A DNA stretch of 64,000 nucleotides from Saccharothrix luteola (GTDB lineage Bacteria > Actinomycetota > Actinomycetes > Mycobacteriales > Pseudonocardiaceae): contig NZ_JAJHUO010000016.1 in assembly GCF_020859565.1 (NCBI RefSeq), positions 11,269 to 75,268 on the forward strand, written 5' to 3'. Of this stretch, positions 16,482 through 26,154 are shown piece by piece. Both the position numbers and the translations under genes were made by a program. Positions within the stretch are counted from its first letter, which is position 1. The number at the start of each line of letters is the position of its first letter. The notes under the pieces are model-generated. The model was given only the letters and a program-made list of their open reading frames with translations, had not been told where the DNA came from and made no database searches.

Positions 16482-17249
16482 GTGCAGAGTGCGGTAGAGC
16501 GCGCGATCGACACGATGTGGAACCGCTACCACGAGCCGCTTTCGCTGGACGACATGGCGGACACCGCGATCTTGAGCAAGTTCTACTTCTCCAGGGTCTT
16601 CCGGACGCTGACCGGCACCTCGCCCGGCCGTTTCCTCACCGCGGTCCGCCTCACCAAGGCGAAGCAGCTGCTGCTGGAGACGTCGTTGAGCGTCACCGAG
16701 ATCTCGTACATGGTGGGGTACAACAGCCTCGGCACGTTCACCAGCCGCTTCACCCGCAGCGTCGGCGTGCCGCCCGCCCGCTACCGCGCGTTGTCCTTCG
16801 GCGGCATGCTGTCGCTGTCGTCGTTCTCCGGACCCGCGAACGGCACCCGGGCCGGCGCGGTGGCGGGGTGGGTCGGCGTGCCCGAGACCGGGACGCCGGT
16901 GCGCGTGTACGTGGGCGCGTTCAAGGACCCGATCGCGCAGGGCATCCCGGTCGCGTGCGACGTCCGCGACGGCGCGGGGCCGTACCGGCTGGAGGCGATG
17001 CCCGAGGGGAAGTTCCACCTGCGGGCCGCCGTGGTCGCGGTCGACGACCTCGACCCGAACCCGTCGAAGAGACGGCCGCTGTTCGTCGGCGCCACCGAGG
17101 CGGTCACCGTGTGGACGGGCCGGACCGCGGAAGCGGACATCGAGACCAGGGCGTCGTGCGCGCTGGACCTGCCGATCCTGCTGGCGCTGCCCGAACTGGA
17201 CACCCGCAACTCGCCGGACGCCCAACTGGCCGTGCCTTCTCCGCGCTAG
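16482..17249 (+). CDS. AraC-like regulator 3 (N-terminal HTH, C-terminal beta domain)
   Basis: 255 residues. N-terminal HTH pair (LSLDDMADTAILSKFYFSRV; SPGRFLTAVRLTKAKQLLL; VTEISYMVGYNSLGTFTSRF). The C-terminal domain (about 115-245) parallels regulator 1: GWVGVPETGTPVRVYVGAF, GIPVACDVRDGAGPYRLEAM, PEGKFHLRAAVVAV, ALDLPILLALPELD. GTG start after GGAGGA. Convergent with the MetE-like gene that ends at 17419. As the nearest of the three to the PKS core it is a plausible pathway regulator; AraC/XylS-type regulators are known in some enediyne clusters (established), the link here is inferred. Confidence 0.82.
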   Translation: MQSAVERAIDTMWNRYHEPLSLDDMADTAILSKFYFSRVFRTLTGTSPGRFLTAVRLTKAKQLLLETSLSVTEISYMVGYNSLGTFTSRFTRSVGVPPARYRALSFGGMLSLSSFSGPANGTRAGAVAGWVGVPETGTPVRVYVGAFKDPIAQGIPVACDVRDGAGPYRLEAMPEGKFHLRAAVVAVDDLDPNPSKRRPLFVGATEAVTVWTGRTAEADIETRASCALDLPILLALPELDTRNSPDAQLAVPSPR

Positions 17250-17418
17250 CACGCTGATGCTCCTCCTCCTCGAAACCGGCCCACCTGTCCGCTCGGCGCG
17301 CCACCGGCCGCGCCGAGCGTCCCGTGTGGACAGGGGTGCCCGAGCCGCCCGGGCGGGGCTCGCCGACGCGACGACGCCGGCACGACCGCACGGCCGTGCC
17401 GACATCGCGCGGCGCCGA

Positions 17419-18483
17419 TCAGACCCCGAGCGCCTCCGTGGCCAGCCTCGTGCCCTCGACGCGCGCGGAGACCTTCGCGAACGCCGTGTCACGCGAGGTG
17501 GAGGTGTCGTCGGCGAACGGGGCGAACCCGCAGTCGTCGCACGTGCCCAGTCGCTCCACGGGGATGAACTCGGCCGCCTCCAGCACCCGGTCCCGCACCT
17601 CCTCGGGCGTCTCCACCCGGGGATCGATCGGGTCGGTCACGCCGATGAAGATCCGCGCGTCGGCCGGCAGGTGCTCCTTGATGACCGCGAGCACCCGACG
17701 GCGGTCGGGCTCGCTCGCCAGCTGCACGTAGAACCGGCCGGCCTTGATCCGGAACAGCTCCGGCAGCAGCTCGGCGTAGTCGACGTCCGCGCTGTGGGTG
17801 GAGTCCCAGTCGCCGCCGGGGCACGTGTGCACGCCGATCCTGGCCCGGTCCGCCTCGGAGAACCGCTCCAGCACCGCGTTGTTGAGCGCGACGAAGTCGC
17901 GCAGCAACCCGCCCGACGGGTCGAGCTTGAGCGACAGCCGGCCCTCGGTGAAGTCGAGCTGCACCACGGCCGCGCCCTCGTCCAGGCAGGCGCGGATGTC
18001 GGCCTCGGTCTCGTTGACGAGGTCGGCGGTGAACTCGTCGCGCGAGTAGCCGTCGATCCCGTCGGCCGGGTAGAGCAGGCTCAGCGCCGACGGCGCGATC
18101 ACCGGCTGCTTCACCGGCAGCGACGTGAGCCGTTGCGCGTTGCGCAGCTGGTCCACGGCGTGCGCGGCGTAGCGGAACGGTCCGCTGGTGAGCACGGGCA
18201 GCTGGCGGGTGTGCCCGTCGGCGAACGGCACGACCGGCCCGCCCGCCGCCAGGTCGGGAATGCCCGCCACCGGGTAGGTCAGGAAGCTCGGCTTGTCCTG
18301 CTCACCGTCGGTGACCACCGGCGAACCGGTGGCCTCGAACCGGCTCACCGTGTCGGCTAACGCCTTCTCGGTCAGCGCGCGCAGCGCGGCGGCGTCGATG
18401 CGGCCTTCCGCGTGGTCGCGAAAGCCCTGCACGAGCTCCGCGGGACGCGGGACGCTGCCGATCGGCTCGGTCGGAATGCCCAT
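17419..18483 (-). CDS. MetE C-terminal-like cobalamin-independent methyltransferase
   Basis: 354 residues, about half of full MetE and similar to free-standing core-MetE proteins. N-terminal IGSVPRPAELVQ is the typical family start; zinc-ligand motifs are kept: His and Cys in RIGVHTCPGGD and Cys in TCDDCGFAPFADDTST; the substrate Asp/Glu region QLDFTEGRLS is present. The MetE N-terminal barrel is missing. It probably transfers a methyl group to a thiol from a donor other than methyl-tetrahydrofolate polyglutamate, either for methionine/SAM supply or in the neighbouring pathway. ATG start; 25 bp downstream of the stop of the membrane gene at 18509, suggesting an operon. Confidence 0.85.
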   Translation of the reverse strand: MGIPTEPIGSVPRPAELVQGFRDHAEGRIDAAALRALTEKALADTVSRFEATGSPVVTDGEQDKPSFLTYPVAGIPDLAAGGPVVPFADGHTRQLPVLTSGPFRYAAHAVDQLRNAQRLTSLPVKQPVIAPSALSLLYPADGIDGYSRDEFTADLVNETEADIRACLDEGAAVVQLDFTEGRLSLKLDPSGGLLRDFVALNNAVLERFSEADRARIGVHTCPGGDWDSTHSADVDYAELLPELFRIKAGRFYVQLASEPDRRRVLAVIKEHLPADARIFIGVTDPIDPRVETPEEVRDRVLEAAEFIPVERLGTCDDCGFAPFADDTSTSRDTAFAKVSARVEGTRLATEALGV

Positions 18484-18508
18484 GGTGTCCTTGTTCCCCT
18501 CGAAGTGA

Positions 18509-19489
18509 TCAGGCCCAGGGAGCCGTCGGGTACCAGGGGATGATCTCCCGCCGGGCCAGCAGCCTGATGTCCCAGTACATGAAGGTGAAGACGCCGGCCA
18601 CGATCAGCGCGACGGCCGTCACGGTGGCGATCCTGCTCGGTTTGGCGGAGAGCCACCGCTGCAAACGGCCGCCGGTGAAGTAGGCCAGCGCGAGGAACAG
18701 TAGGGCCATGATGATGATGTTGCCAACCGACTGGAGGGTGAACGCGGCGGCTCCGTACAGGGGGTTCCCGCTCTCCGCCGCGTCGCGGAACATCTGCCGG
18801 AACAGGCCGAACGGGCGGCCGATCAGGAACCCGCCGATCAGCACGCCCATGAACACCATCGGGGCGTTGGGGAACCGCTGGGAGATCTTGCGGAACGGGT
18901 CGCGCACCAGGCCGAGCGCGGCGAGCCCCAGGTAGACCATGACCAGCCCGATGACGCCGAACACGATCAACGACTGGATGCTGCGGCTGCTCAGCGTGCC
19001 CGGCGCGTTGGCCGCGGTGGAGAACTGGGGCATGCGCGTGCCGATGATGCCGACCAGCACGCCGTAGAGCGCGGACACCGGGATCATGCCGACGGACAAC
19101 CACCCGATCGGCTTGAGCGTGGCGGCGAGCTTCGCCCACCGGGTCTGGGTGGAGCCGAGCATCGGCGCGACGGCGCCGAAGGCGGCGATGTTGCACGCGG
19201 TGAACGTGCCCGCGATGCCGCTGACGAACGCGAACGCGATGCCCGCCGCAATGCCCTGGATGGGTGTTTCCTTGGCGTCGTGGCCCAGCAGCGTGTTGGC
19301 GACGTTGTCACCGATCACCGAGTCGACGAAGTGCGCCGACCACACGACGGTCAGCAGGAAGCCCGCGATGGAGGCGAGCAGGACGATGAGCCCGCGCCTG
19401 CGCGGGAAGTTGCCGGTGACGAACGTCGACGTGCCGACGGTCGGTGTTGGCTCCAGTCGTTCTTGTCGGGTGGTGCCGGTGCGCGCCAT
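18509..19489 (-). CDS. Polytopic membrane protein, CcdA/DsbD-like
   Basis: 326 residues from ATG 19489 (the frame is open further but without a start site). About eight transmembrane helices. The GTFTACNIAAFGAVAPMLGS segment and a terminal VTAVALIVAGVFTFMYWDIR helix resemble the CcdA/DsbD transmembrane electron-carrier family, although the paired Cys motif is reduced to a single Cys here. It is divergent from the PKS gene (448-bp gap) and probably co-transcribed with the MetE-like gene. Size and helix number also resemble the UnbU (E5) membrane proteins of enediyne clusters, but I cannot see UnbU/RnfD sequence features. Function uncertain. Confidence 0.6.
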   Translation of the reverse strand: MARTGTTRQERLEPTPTVGTSTFVTGNFPRRRGLIVLLASIAGFLLTVVWSAHFVDSVIGDNVANTLLGHDAKETPIQGIAAGIAFAFVSGIAGTFTACNIAAFGAVAPMLGSTQTRWAKLAATLKPIGWLSVGMIPVSALYGVLVGIIGTRMPQFSTAANAPGTLSSRSIQSLIVFGVIGLVMVYLGLAALGLVRDPFRKISQRFPNAPMVFMGVLIGGFLIGRPFGLFRQMFRDAAESGNPLYGAAAFTLQSVGNIIIMALLFLALAYFTGGRLQRWLSAKPSRIATVTAVALIVAGVFTFMYWDIRLLARREIIPWYPTAPWA

Positions 19490-19937
19490 GTGATCCCTCT
19501 CCGGAGCGGTGCGGTGCGGTCGACGGGTGCCTGGTGACCAGCGCCTTTGGTGGGGCCCGGGAAGCATCTCAGTGTGATGCAACGTGGATTTCTTCGATCG
19601 TGCGCACTTGCTGGGCCGAACGGATCCACCTCGTCGGGCCACGGTCCGGGCGGCCGGGGTGCTCCGCGGATCCGCCGGTCCCCCGGGGTGGGTCGGAGGC
19701 GGACGGTCGAGGTGGGCGGGCGCGGCGGTGTGACCGGGCCGTTGCGCGGAGAAATCGAATCACGCTGTTATGGAAAAGCGCAGGTCAGAGGGCAAAGTAG
19801 GAGAAGCAAGCCGTCGGTTGGTCGTGCAGTATTAAGTCGAGCACATTTTCCGAAGTGCCGTGGGCCTTTGTCGTGTATGCGCACGGCCGTTTAACGGATT
19901 ATCCCGAATCCCCGATGTCCACAAAGACGGTGAAAGC
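19490..19937. other. Divergent promoter region between the membrane gene and the PKS
   Basis: 448 bp without a gene. The right half (about 19750-19860) is AT-richer, with CTGTTATGGAAAAG and GTATTAAGTCGAGCACATTTT, likely the PKS promoter and a 5' leader of roughly 80-170 nt. The nonamer GTTATGGAA (19767-19775) also forms one arm of the inverted repeat at 30345-30388, which may be coincidental. Confidence 0.5.
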
Positions 19938-22900
19938 ATGAGCAGTGAGCGGATCGCAATCGTCGGCATCGGCCTGCGCTACCCCGATGCCGGTTCCACA
20001 GGGGAACTGTGGGAAAACGTACTGGCCGGTCGTCGGGCCTTCCGCAGGCTGCCCGACGAGCGGATGAACCAGGCGGACTACTACTCCCCCGACCCCGAGG
20101 CGCCCGACCGCTTCTACAGCACGAAGGCCGCGGTGCTGCGCGACTTCGAGTTCGACCGCGTCCACTACCGCGTGGCGGGCAGCACGTTCCGCTCCACCGA
20201 CCTGACGCACTGGCTGGCGCTCGACGTGACCGCCCAGGCGCTGGCCGACGCGGGTTTCCCCGACGGCGAGGGCCTGCCGAAGCGGTCCACCGGCGTGGTG
20301 CTGGGCAACAGCCTCACCGGTGAGTTCTCCCGCGCGAACATCATGCGGCTGCGCTGGCCGTACGTGCGGCGCACGGTCGCCGCCGCGCTGGCCGGCAAGG
20401 GCTGGCCCGAGGACGAGATCGCGGGCTTCCTGAGCGAGCTGGAAGTGGACTACAAGGCCCCGTTCCCGGAGATCAACGAGGACAGCCTGGCGGGTGGCCT
20501 CGCGAACACGATCGCGGGCCGCATCTGCAACTACTTCGACCTGCGCGGCGGCGGCTACACCGTCGACGGCGCGTGCTCCTCGTCGTTGCTGTCGGTCGCC
20601 ACGGCCGCCAAGTCGCTGGTCGAGGGCGACATGGACGTGGCCATCGCGGGCGGTGTCGACCTGTCGATCGACCCGTTCGAGGTCATCGGCTTCGCCAAGA
20701 CCGGCGCGCTGGCCAAGCGCGTGATGAAGGTCTACGACAAGGACTCCAACGGCTTCTGGCCGGGCGAGGGCGCCGGTTCGCTCGTGCTGATGCGCGAGGA
20801 GGACGCGCTGGCCAAGGGCGCGCGCATCTACGCGACCATCGCCGGCTGGGGCGTCTCGTCCGACGGCAAGGGCGGCATCACCCGCCCCGAGGCCGACGGC
20901 CACCGCCTGGCCCTGCACCGCGCCTACGGCCGCGCGGGCTACGGCCTGGAGTCGGTGTCCTACTTCGAGGGTCACGGCACCGGCACGGCGCTGGGCGACG
21001 AGACGGAGATCGAGGCGCTGTCCTCGGCCCGCCGCAACGCCGACCCGAACGCCCGGCCCGCCGCGCTGAGCACCGTCAAGGGCAACTTCGGGCACACCAA
21101 GGCCGCGGCGGGGGTCGCCGGACTGATCAAGGCGGCCCTCGCCGTGCACCACCAGGTCATCCCGCCGGGCACGGGCCACTACGACCCGCACCCGAAGCTG
21201 ACCGCCGACGACGCCGTGATGTACGTGCCGGTCGAGGCCGAGTTGTGGCCGGAGGACCAGCCGGTGCGCGCCGGCGTGTCGGCCATGGGTTTCGGCGGCA
21301 TCAACACCCACATCGCCCTGGAGGCCGCGCCCGACGCGCCCCGCCGCGAGCAGCTCGACGTCCGCACGAAGGCGTTGGTCGCCGGTCGCCAGGACGCCGA
21401 GGTGCTGCTGTTCGACGCGCCCGACCGCACGACGCTGAAGGACCGCGTCGCCGAGGTCGCCGCCCTGCTGCCGAAGCTGGCGTTCGCCGAGCTCGGCGAC
21501 CTGGCCTCCGCGCTGGCCGCGCGGCTGACCGGCTCGGCGCTGCGCGGCGCGGTCGTGGCCCGCACGCCCGAGGAGGCCGAGCGCAAGGTCGAGAAGCTGA
21601 TCGTCGCGGTGAGCGAGGGCGCCACGCTCTTCGACGCCGCCGACGGCGTGTTCCTCGACGAGCGGACCGCGGAGCCCCGCCTGGCGTTCCTGTTCCCGGG
21701 CCAGGGCTCGGGCCGGGGCGTGGTCGGCGCGATGCGCCGCCGCTTCCCCGTCGCCGAGGAGGTCTTCCAGGCCGCGGGCCTGCCGACCGACGGCGACCAG
21801 GTCGCCACGGAGGTGGCGCAGCCGCGCATCGTCGCCGGTTCCCTCGCCGCGCTGAACGTGCTGCGAGAACTGGGCATCCAGGCGCACACGGCGGTCGGGC
21901 ACAGCCTCGGCGAGCTGTCCGCGGTGCACTGGGGCGGCGCGCTGAGCGCCAACCGGGTGCTGTCGCTGGCCGCCGAGCGCGGTCGCGTGATGGCGAGCGC
22001 CAGCAAGGGCGGCGGCGCGATGGCCGGCCTCGGCACGACGCCCGAGCGCGCGCTCGAGCTGGCGGCCGGCGAGGACGTCGTGATCGCGGGCTACAACGGC
22101 CCGGCGCAGACCGTGCTGTCCGGCCCGGCCGAGGCCGTCGACCGGGTGTGCGCGGTGGCCCGGGCCGCGGGCGTGCAGGCGACCCGGATCAACGTCTCCC
22201 ACGCGTTCCACTCGCCACTGGTGTCCCCGGCGGCGGAGGCCATGGCGGAGCGGCTGGTCGACTTCGACTTCGGCCGGCTGATCCGCCCGGTGCACTCCAC
22301 CGTCACCGGCGACGTGCTGGACGCGGGCACCGACCTGCGCGAGCTGCTGCGCGACCAGATCACCCTCCCGGTCCGGTTCCACGAGGCGGCCGGCAAGGCC
22401 GCCGCGGTGACCGACCTGGTCGTCGAGGTCGGCCCCGGCCGCGTCCTCACCGGCCTGCTGGAGGAGATCGCGCCCGACAAGCCCGCGCTCTCCGTCGACA
22501 CCGACAGCGGTTCGCTCACCTCGCTGCTGACCGTCGTGGCCGCGGCGCACGTGCTCGGCGCGCCCGTCCGCACGGAGGTCCTGTTCAACGACCGGGTCAT
22601 CCGCGACCTGCCGCTGGACGGCTCGATGACGTTCCTGGCGAGCCCCTGCGAGACGGCCCCGGCCCTCGACTCGAACGTGCGCTCGGCCGAGCAGGCCGCC
22701 TCCGCGGCGGCCAAGGCGGCGAAGTCCGAGGCGACCACGGGTTCCGACGGCGAGTCCACGCTGGAACTGCTGCGCCGCCTGGCCGCGGAGCGCGTGGAGC
22801 TGCCGCTGGAGGCCATCACCGCGAACACGCACCCGTTGGACGACCTGCACCTGAGCTCCATCACGGTCGGCCAGCTGGTCAACGAGGTCACCCGCAGCCT

Positions 22901-25694
22901 CGGCCGCCCGGCCCTGGAGGGCACGACCAACTTCGCCACCGTGCGGATGGGCGAGCTCGCCGAGCTGATCGACAACCTGGCCGACACGGCGCACACCGAC
23001 GAACGCGACAACGGCGAGGTGCCCGGCGTCGCGCCGTGGGTGCGGCCGTTCCTGGTCGAGCACGTCGAGCGCGAGCTCCTGGCGGCGACGCCCGGACCGG
23101 TGGGCGAGTGGACCGTCTACGCGCCCGAGGGCCACCCGCTGGCCGAGCCGCTGAAGGCCGGGCTGCCCGGCGACGGCGTGCTCCTGCTGCTGCCGCCGGA
23201 GGGCGGTGACGCGCACGTCGGCCTGTTCCTGGAGGCCGCGCGCGACGTGCTGGCGTCCGGTCGCAGGCTCGCGGTCGTGCAGCACAAGCTCGGCGCGTCG
23301 GGCCTGGCCCGCACGCTGCACCTGGAGGCGCCGCACATCCCGGTGACGCTGGTCGACCTCGCCGACGACACCGACGCGGTGCGCCGGGTGGCGGCCGAGG
23401 TCGTGGCCACGACGGACTTCTCGCAGGCCCGGTACGACGCCGACGGCGTGCGGACCGTGCCGGTGCTGCGGGCGGTGTCCGGCCAGGCCGAGGGAACGCC
23501 GCTGGACTCGGACGACGTGCTGCTGGTCACCGGTGGTGGCAAGGGCATCACGGCCGAGTGCGCCATCGCCATGGCCACCGACTCGGGCGCGTCCCTGGCG
23601 CTGATCGGCCGGGCCGACCCGGCCGCCGACCCCGAGCTGGCGGCCAACCTCGCCCGGATGACCGCGGCGGGCATCAAGCACCGCTACGAGCGGGCCGACG
23701 TGACCTCCACCGAGCAGATCGACGTCGCGGTGGCCAAGTTCCGCGCCGAGCTGGGCGAGGTGACCGCCGTGCTGCACGGCGCGGGCCGCAACGAGCCCAA
23801 GGCGCTGACCGGACTGTCCGAACAGGACTTCCACGCCACGCTGGCCCCCAAGATCGCGGGCCTCAACGCGGTGCTCGCCGCCGTCGACCCGGAGCGGATC
23901 AAGCTCCTGGTCACGTTCGGCAGCATCATCGGCCGGGCGGGCCTGCGCGGCGAGGCGCACTACTCCACGGCCAACGACTGGATGAGCGAGCTGACCGTCG
24001 ACTTCGGCGTGAAGCACCCGCAGGCCAGGGTGCTGGCCCTGGAGTGGTCGGTCTGGTCCGGTGCGGGCATGGGCGAGCGGCTGGGCGTGGTCGAGGCGCT
24101 GATGCGCGACGGCATCACGCCGATCTCCACCGACGCGGGCATCGCGGTGCTGCGCGAGGTGCTGGCCGACCCGACCGTGGGCCCCGTGCTGGTGGTCTCC
24201 GGCCGCGCCGCGGGCCTGCCGACGTTGGAGATGGCGAGCACCGAGCTGCCGCTGGCCCGGTTCGTGGACCGCGTGCTGGTGCACTACCCGGCGGTCGAGC
24301 TGGTCACCGAGGCCGACCTGTCCGACGGCAGCGACCCGTACCTGGGCGACCACCTGCTCGAAGGCGACCTGCTGTTCCCGGCGGTCATCGGCATGGAGGC
24401 CATGACCCAGGTGGCCAGTGCCCTCACCGGGTACGACGCGCCGCCGATGCTGGAGGACGTGGAGTTCCTGCGGCCGGTGGTCGTGCGGCCGGGAGGCTCG
24501 CTGACGGTGCGCATCGCCGCGCTCGCCCGTGACGCCGAGACGGTGGACGTGGCGATCAGGGCCGAGGACACCGGGTTCTCCGCCGACCACTTCCGGGCCC
24601 GACTGCGGTTCCCGCGGCCGGCGATCCCCGGCGACGTGGTCGACGGCGCTCCCGCGCTGCCGCTGGTGCCGGTCGACCCGGTCACCGAGCTGTACGGCAG
24701 CGTCCTGTTCCAGGGCAAGCGGTTCCAGCGGTTGCAGGGCTACCGGCGGGCGAGCGCCCGGCACGCGGTGGCCGAGGTCGCCACGACGTCCGTGGCCACC
24801 TGGTTCGCGCCGTTCCTGCCGCAGGACCGGATGCTGGCCGACCCGGGCACGCGGGACGTGATGATGCACGCCATCCAGTGCTGCGTCCCCGACGCCACGC
24901 TGCTGCCGCAGAGCGTGGAGCGGCTCTACCTGGCCGCGCCGGTGGACCAGTTGGCCCAGTACGTGGTGCTGGACGCCCGCGAGCGGTCGCAGGACGGCGA
25001 CAGCTACACCTACGACCTCGACGTGCGCGATCCCGAGGGCCGGCTCGTCGAGCGGTGGGAGGGCCTGGTGCTGCGGGCCGTGCGCAAGCGCGACGGCGCG
25101 GGACCGTGGACGCCGACCATGCTCGGCTCGTACCTGGAGCGCTCGCTGGAGCGGGTCCTGGGCGGCAGCCGCGCGGTCGTGGTCGAGCCCGACCCGACCG
25201 ACGCCTCGCCGGAGCGCCGCGCGCAGACCGCGCTCGCGCTCAGCCGGGCGCTGGACCGCCCCGTCGAGGTGCGCTACCGGCCGGACGGCAAGCCCGAGGT
25301 CGACGGCGCCGAGGTGTCCGCGTCGCACAGCGCGGGCGTCACGTTCGTCGCGGCGGCCGCGGGCGGCACCCTCGGGGTGGACGTCGAGGAGGCCGTGGCC
25401 CGGTCGGAGGAGGACTGGTCCGGTCTGCTCGGCGACGACCTGATCGCCGTGCGCGACCTGCTCGCGTCCGAGGTGGGCGAGACGGCGGCCGTCTCCGGCA
25501 CCCGCGTGTGGAGCGCCCTGGAGTGCCTGCGCAAGACCGGTTCCACCACGCAGGCGCTGACCGTCGACCGGGTCCACCCGGACGGCTGGGCCGTGCTGTC
25601 GACCGGCGACGCCAAGGTCGCCACCTGGGTGACCACCGTCATCGACCGGGCCGAGCCGGTGGTGTTCGCGGTGCTCGTGGGCAAGGAGAGCTGA
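19938..25694 (+). CDS. pksE: Enediyne-type iterative polyketide synthase (PKSE)
   Basis: About 1918 residues with the diagnostic order KS-AT-ACP-KR-DH-PPTase. KS (1-460): active Cys213 in DGACSSS, His in EGHGTGT and NFGHTKAAAG. AT (about 570-870): Ser656 in GHSLGE and malonyl-type HAFHSP. ACP: Ser973/974 in DDLHLSSI. KR (about 1195-1400): GGGKGI near 1198, Tyr1342 in HYSTAND. DH: His1472 in GDHLLEGDLLFP. C-terminal self-acting PPTase: Asp1815 in GVDVE and W1858 to K1866 in WSALECLRK. One protein charges its own ACP and iteratively condenses malonyl-CoA to a linear C15-C16 polyene (established for the family). The open frame begins earlier, but ATG 19938 gives the family-typical MSSERIAIVG start. 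The thioesterase gene follows after 1 bp. Confidence 0.96.
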   Translation: MSSERIAIVGIGLRYPDAGSTGELWENVLAGRRAFRRLPDERMNQADYYSPDPEAPDRFYSTKAAVLRDFEFDRVHYRVAGSTFRSTDLTHWLALDVTAQALADAGFPDGEGLPKRSTGVVLGNSLTGEFSRANIMRLRWPYVRRTVAAALAGKGWPEDEIAGFLSELEVDYKAPFPEINEDSLAGGLANTIAGRICNYFDLRGGGYTVDGACSSSLLSVATAAKSLVEGDMDVAIAGGVDLSIDPFEVIGFAKTGALAKRVMKVYDKDSNGFWPGEGAGSLVLMREEDALAKGARIYATIAGWGVSSDGKGGITRPEADGHRLALHRAYGRAGYGLESVSYFEGHGTGTALGDETEIEALSSARRNADPNARPAALSTVKGNFGHTKAAAGVAGLIKAALAVHHQVIPPGTGHYDPHPKLTADDAVMYVPVEAELWPEDQPVRAGVSAMGFGGINTHIALEAAPDAPRREQLDVRTKALVAGRQDAEVLLFDAPDRTTLKDRVAEVAALLPKLAFAELGDLASALAARLTGSALRGAVVARTPEEAERKVEKLIVAVSEGATLFDAADGVFLDERTAEPRLAFLFPGQGSGRGVVGAMRRRFPVAEEVFQAAGLPTDGDQVATEVAQPRIVAGSLAALNVLRELGIQAHTAVGHSLGELSAVHWGGALSANRVLSLAAERGRVMASASKGGGAMAGLGTTPERALELAAGEDVVIAGYNGPAQTVLSGPAEAVDRVCAVARAAGVQATRINVSHAFHSPLVSPAAEAMAERLVDFDFGRLIRPVHSTVTGDVLDAGTDLRELLRDQITLPVRFHEAAGKAAAVTDLVVEVGPGRVLTGLLEEIAPDKPALSVDTDSGSLTSLLTVVAAAHVLGAPVRTEVLFNDRVIRDLPLDGSMTFLASPCETAPALDSNVRSAEQAASAAAKAAKSEATTGSDGESTLELLRRLAAERVELPLEAITANTHPLDDLHLSSITVGQLVNEVTRSLGRPALEGTTNFATVRMGELAELIDNLADTAHTDERDNGEVPGVAPWVRPFLVEHVERELLAATPGPVGEWTVYAPEGHPLAEPLKAGLPGDGVLLLLPPEGGDAHVGLFLEAARDVLASGRRLAVVQHKLGASGLARTLHLEAPHIPVTLVDLADDTDAVRRVAAEVVATTDFSQARYDADGVRTVPVLRAVSGQAEGTPLDSDDVLLVTGGGKGITAECAIAMATDSGASLALIGRADPAADPELAANLARMTAAGIKHRYERADVTSTEQIDVAVAKFRAELGEVTAVLHGAGRNEPKALTGLSEQDFHATLAPKIAGLNAVLAAVDPERIKLLVTFGSIIGRAGLRGEAHYSTANDWMSELTVDFGVKHPQARVLALEWSVWSGAGMGERLGVVEALMRDGITPISTDAGIAVLREVLADPTVGPVLVVSGRAAGLPTLEMASTELPLARFVDRVLVHYPAVELVTEADLSDGSDPYLGDHLLEGDLLFPAVIGMEAMTQVASALTGYDAPPMLEDVEFLRPVVVRPGGSLTVRIAALARDAETVDVAIRAEDTGFSADHFRARLRFPRPAIPGDVVDGAPALPLVPVDPVTELYGSVLFQGKRFQRLQGYRRASARHAVAEVATTSVATWFAPFLPQDRMLADPGTRDVMMHAIQCCVPDATLLPQSVERLYLAAPVDQLAQYVVLDARERSQDGDSYTYDLDVRDPEGRLVERWEGLVLRAVRKRDGAGPWTPTMLGSYLERSLERVLGGSRAVVVEPDPTDASPERRAQTALALSRALDRPVEVRYRPDGKPEVDGAEVSASHSAGVTFVAAAAGGTLGVDVEEAVARSEEDWSGLLGDDLIAVRDLLASEVGETAAVSGTRVWSALECLRKTGSTTQALTVDRVHPDGWAVLSTGDAKVATWVTTVIDRAEPVVFAVLVGKES

Positions 25695-25695
25695 C

Positions 25696-26154
25696 ATGAC
25701 CGACTACTACGAGATCCGCCACACGGTCGGCTTCGAGGAGACCAACCTCGTCGGCAACGTGTACTACGTGAACTACCTGCGGTGGCAGGGGCGGTGCCGG
25801 GAGATGTTCCTGAAGGAGAAGGCGCCGAGCGTGCTGCAGGACCTCCAGGACGACCTCAAGCTGTTCACCCTCAAGGTGGAGTGCGAGTTCTTCTCCGAGA
25901 TCACCCTCTTCGACGACCTGTCGGTGCGGATGCGGCTGGAGGAGCTGACCCAGACGCAGGTCCAGTTCAGCTTCGACTACGTCAAGGTCACCGGCGGCCA
26001 GGAGGTCCTGGTCGCCAAGGGCAGGCAGCGGATCGCTTGCATGCGCGGCCCGAACACCAACACGGTGCCTTCCCGGGTGCCCGAAGACCTGCGGAAGGCG
26101 CTGGCGCCCTACGCCGAGGCCCCGGCGCTGGCCCGCGCCGGGCTGGGGGGATGA
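25696..26154 (+). CDS. Enediyne-type hot-dog thioesterase (TEBC/E10)
   Basis: 152-residue hot-dog-fold thioesterase of the kind always paired with PKSE. Conserved blocks: VGFEETNLVGNVYYVNYLRW (the family's substrate-tunnel helix region), CREMFLKEKAPSVLQDL, VECEFFSEITLFDDL and GRQRIACM. It releases the ACP-bound polyene (established for SgcE10/CalE7-type enzymes). ATG lies 1 bp after the PKS stop with AAGGAG inside the PKS end, so expression is translationally coupled. Its stop overlaps the next start (ATGA). Confidence 0.95.
   Translation: MTDYYEIRHTVGFEETNLVGNVYYVNYLRWQGRCREMFLKEKAPSVLQDLQDDLKLFTLKVECEFFSEITLFDDLSVRMRLEELTQTQVQFSFDYVKVTGGQEVLVAKGRQRIACMRGPNTNTVPSRVPEDLRKALAPYAEAPALARAGLGG

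Noticed and set aside
16003..16497. Open frame with a GGGAGG site before TTG
   Set aside because: Arg/Gly-rich composition, no recognisable fold, and overlap with the well-supported start of AraC-like regulator 3.
18509..19489. Calling the membrane protein UnbU (E5) of an enediyne cassette
   Set aside because: Length and helix count fit, but no UnbU/RnfD motif is visible, and the C-terminal helices look more like CcdA/DsbD. Kept only as a possibility.
19899..25697. A 1932-codon open frame antisense to the whole PKS gene
   Set aside because: Its product is Arg/Gly/His/Leu-rich without any fold, and it mirrors the PKS codon bias; this is the expected GC-bias shadow.
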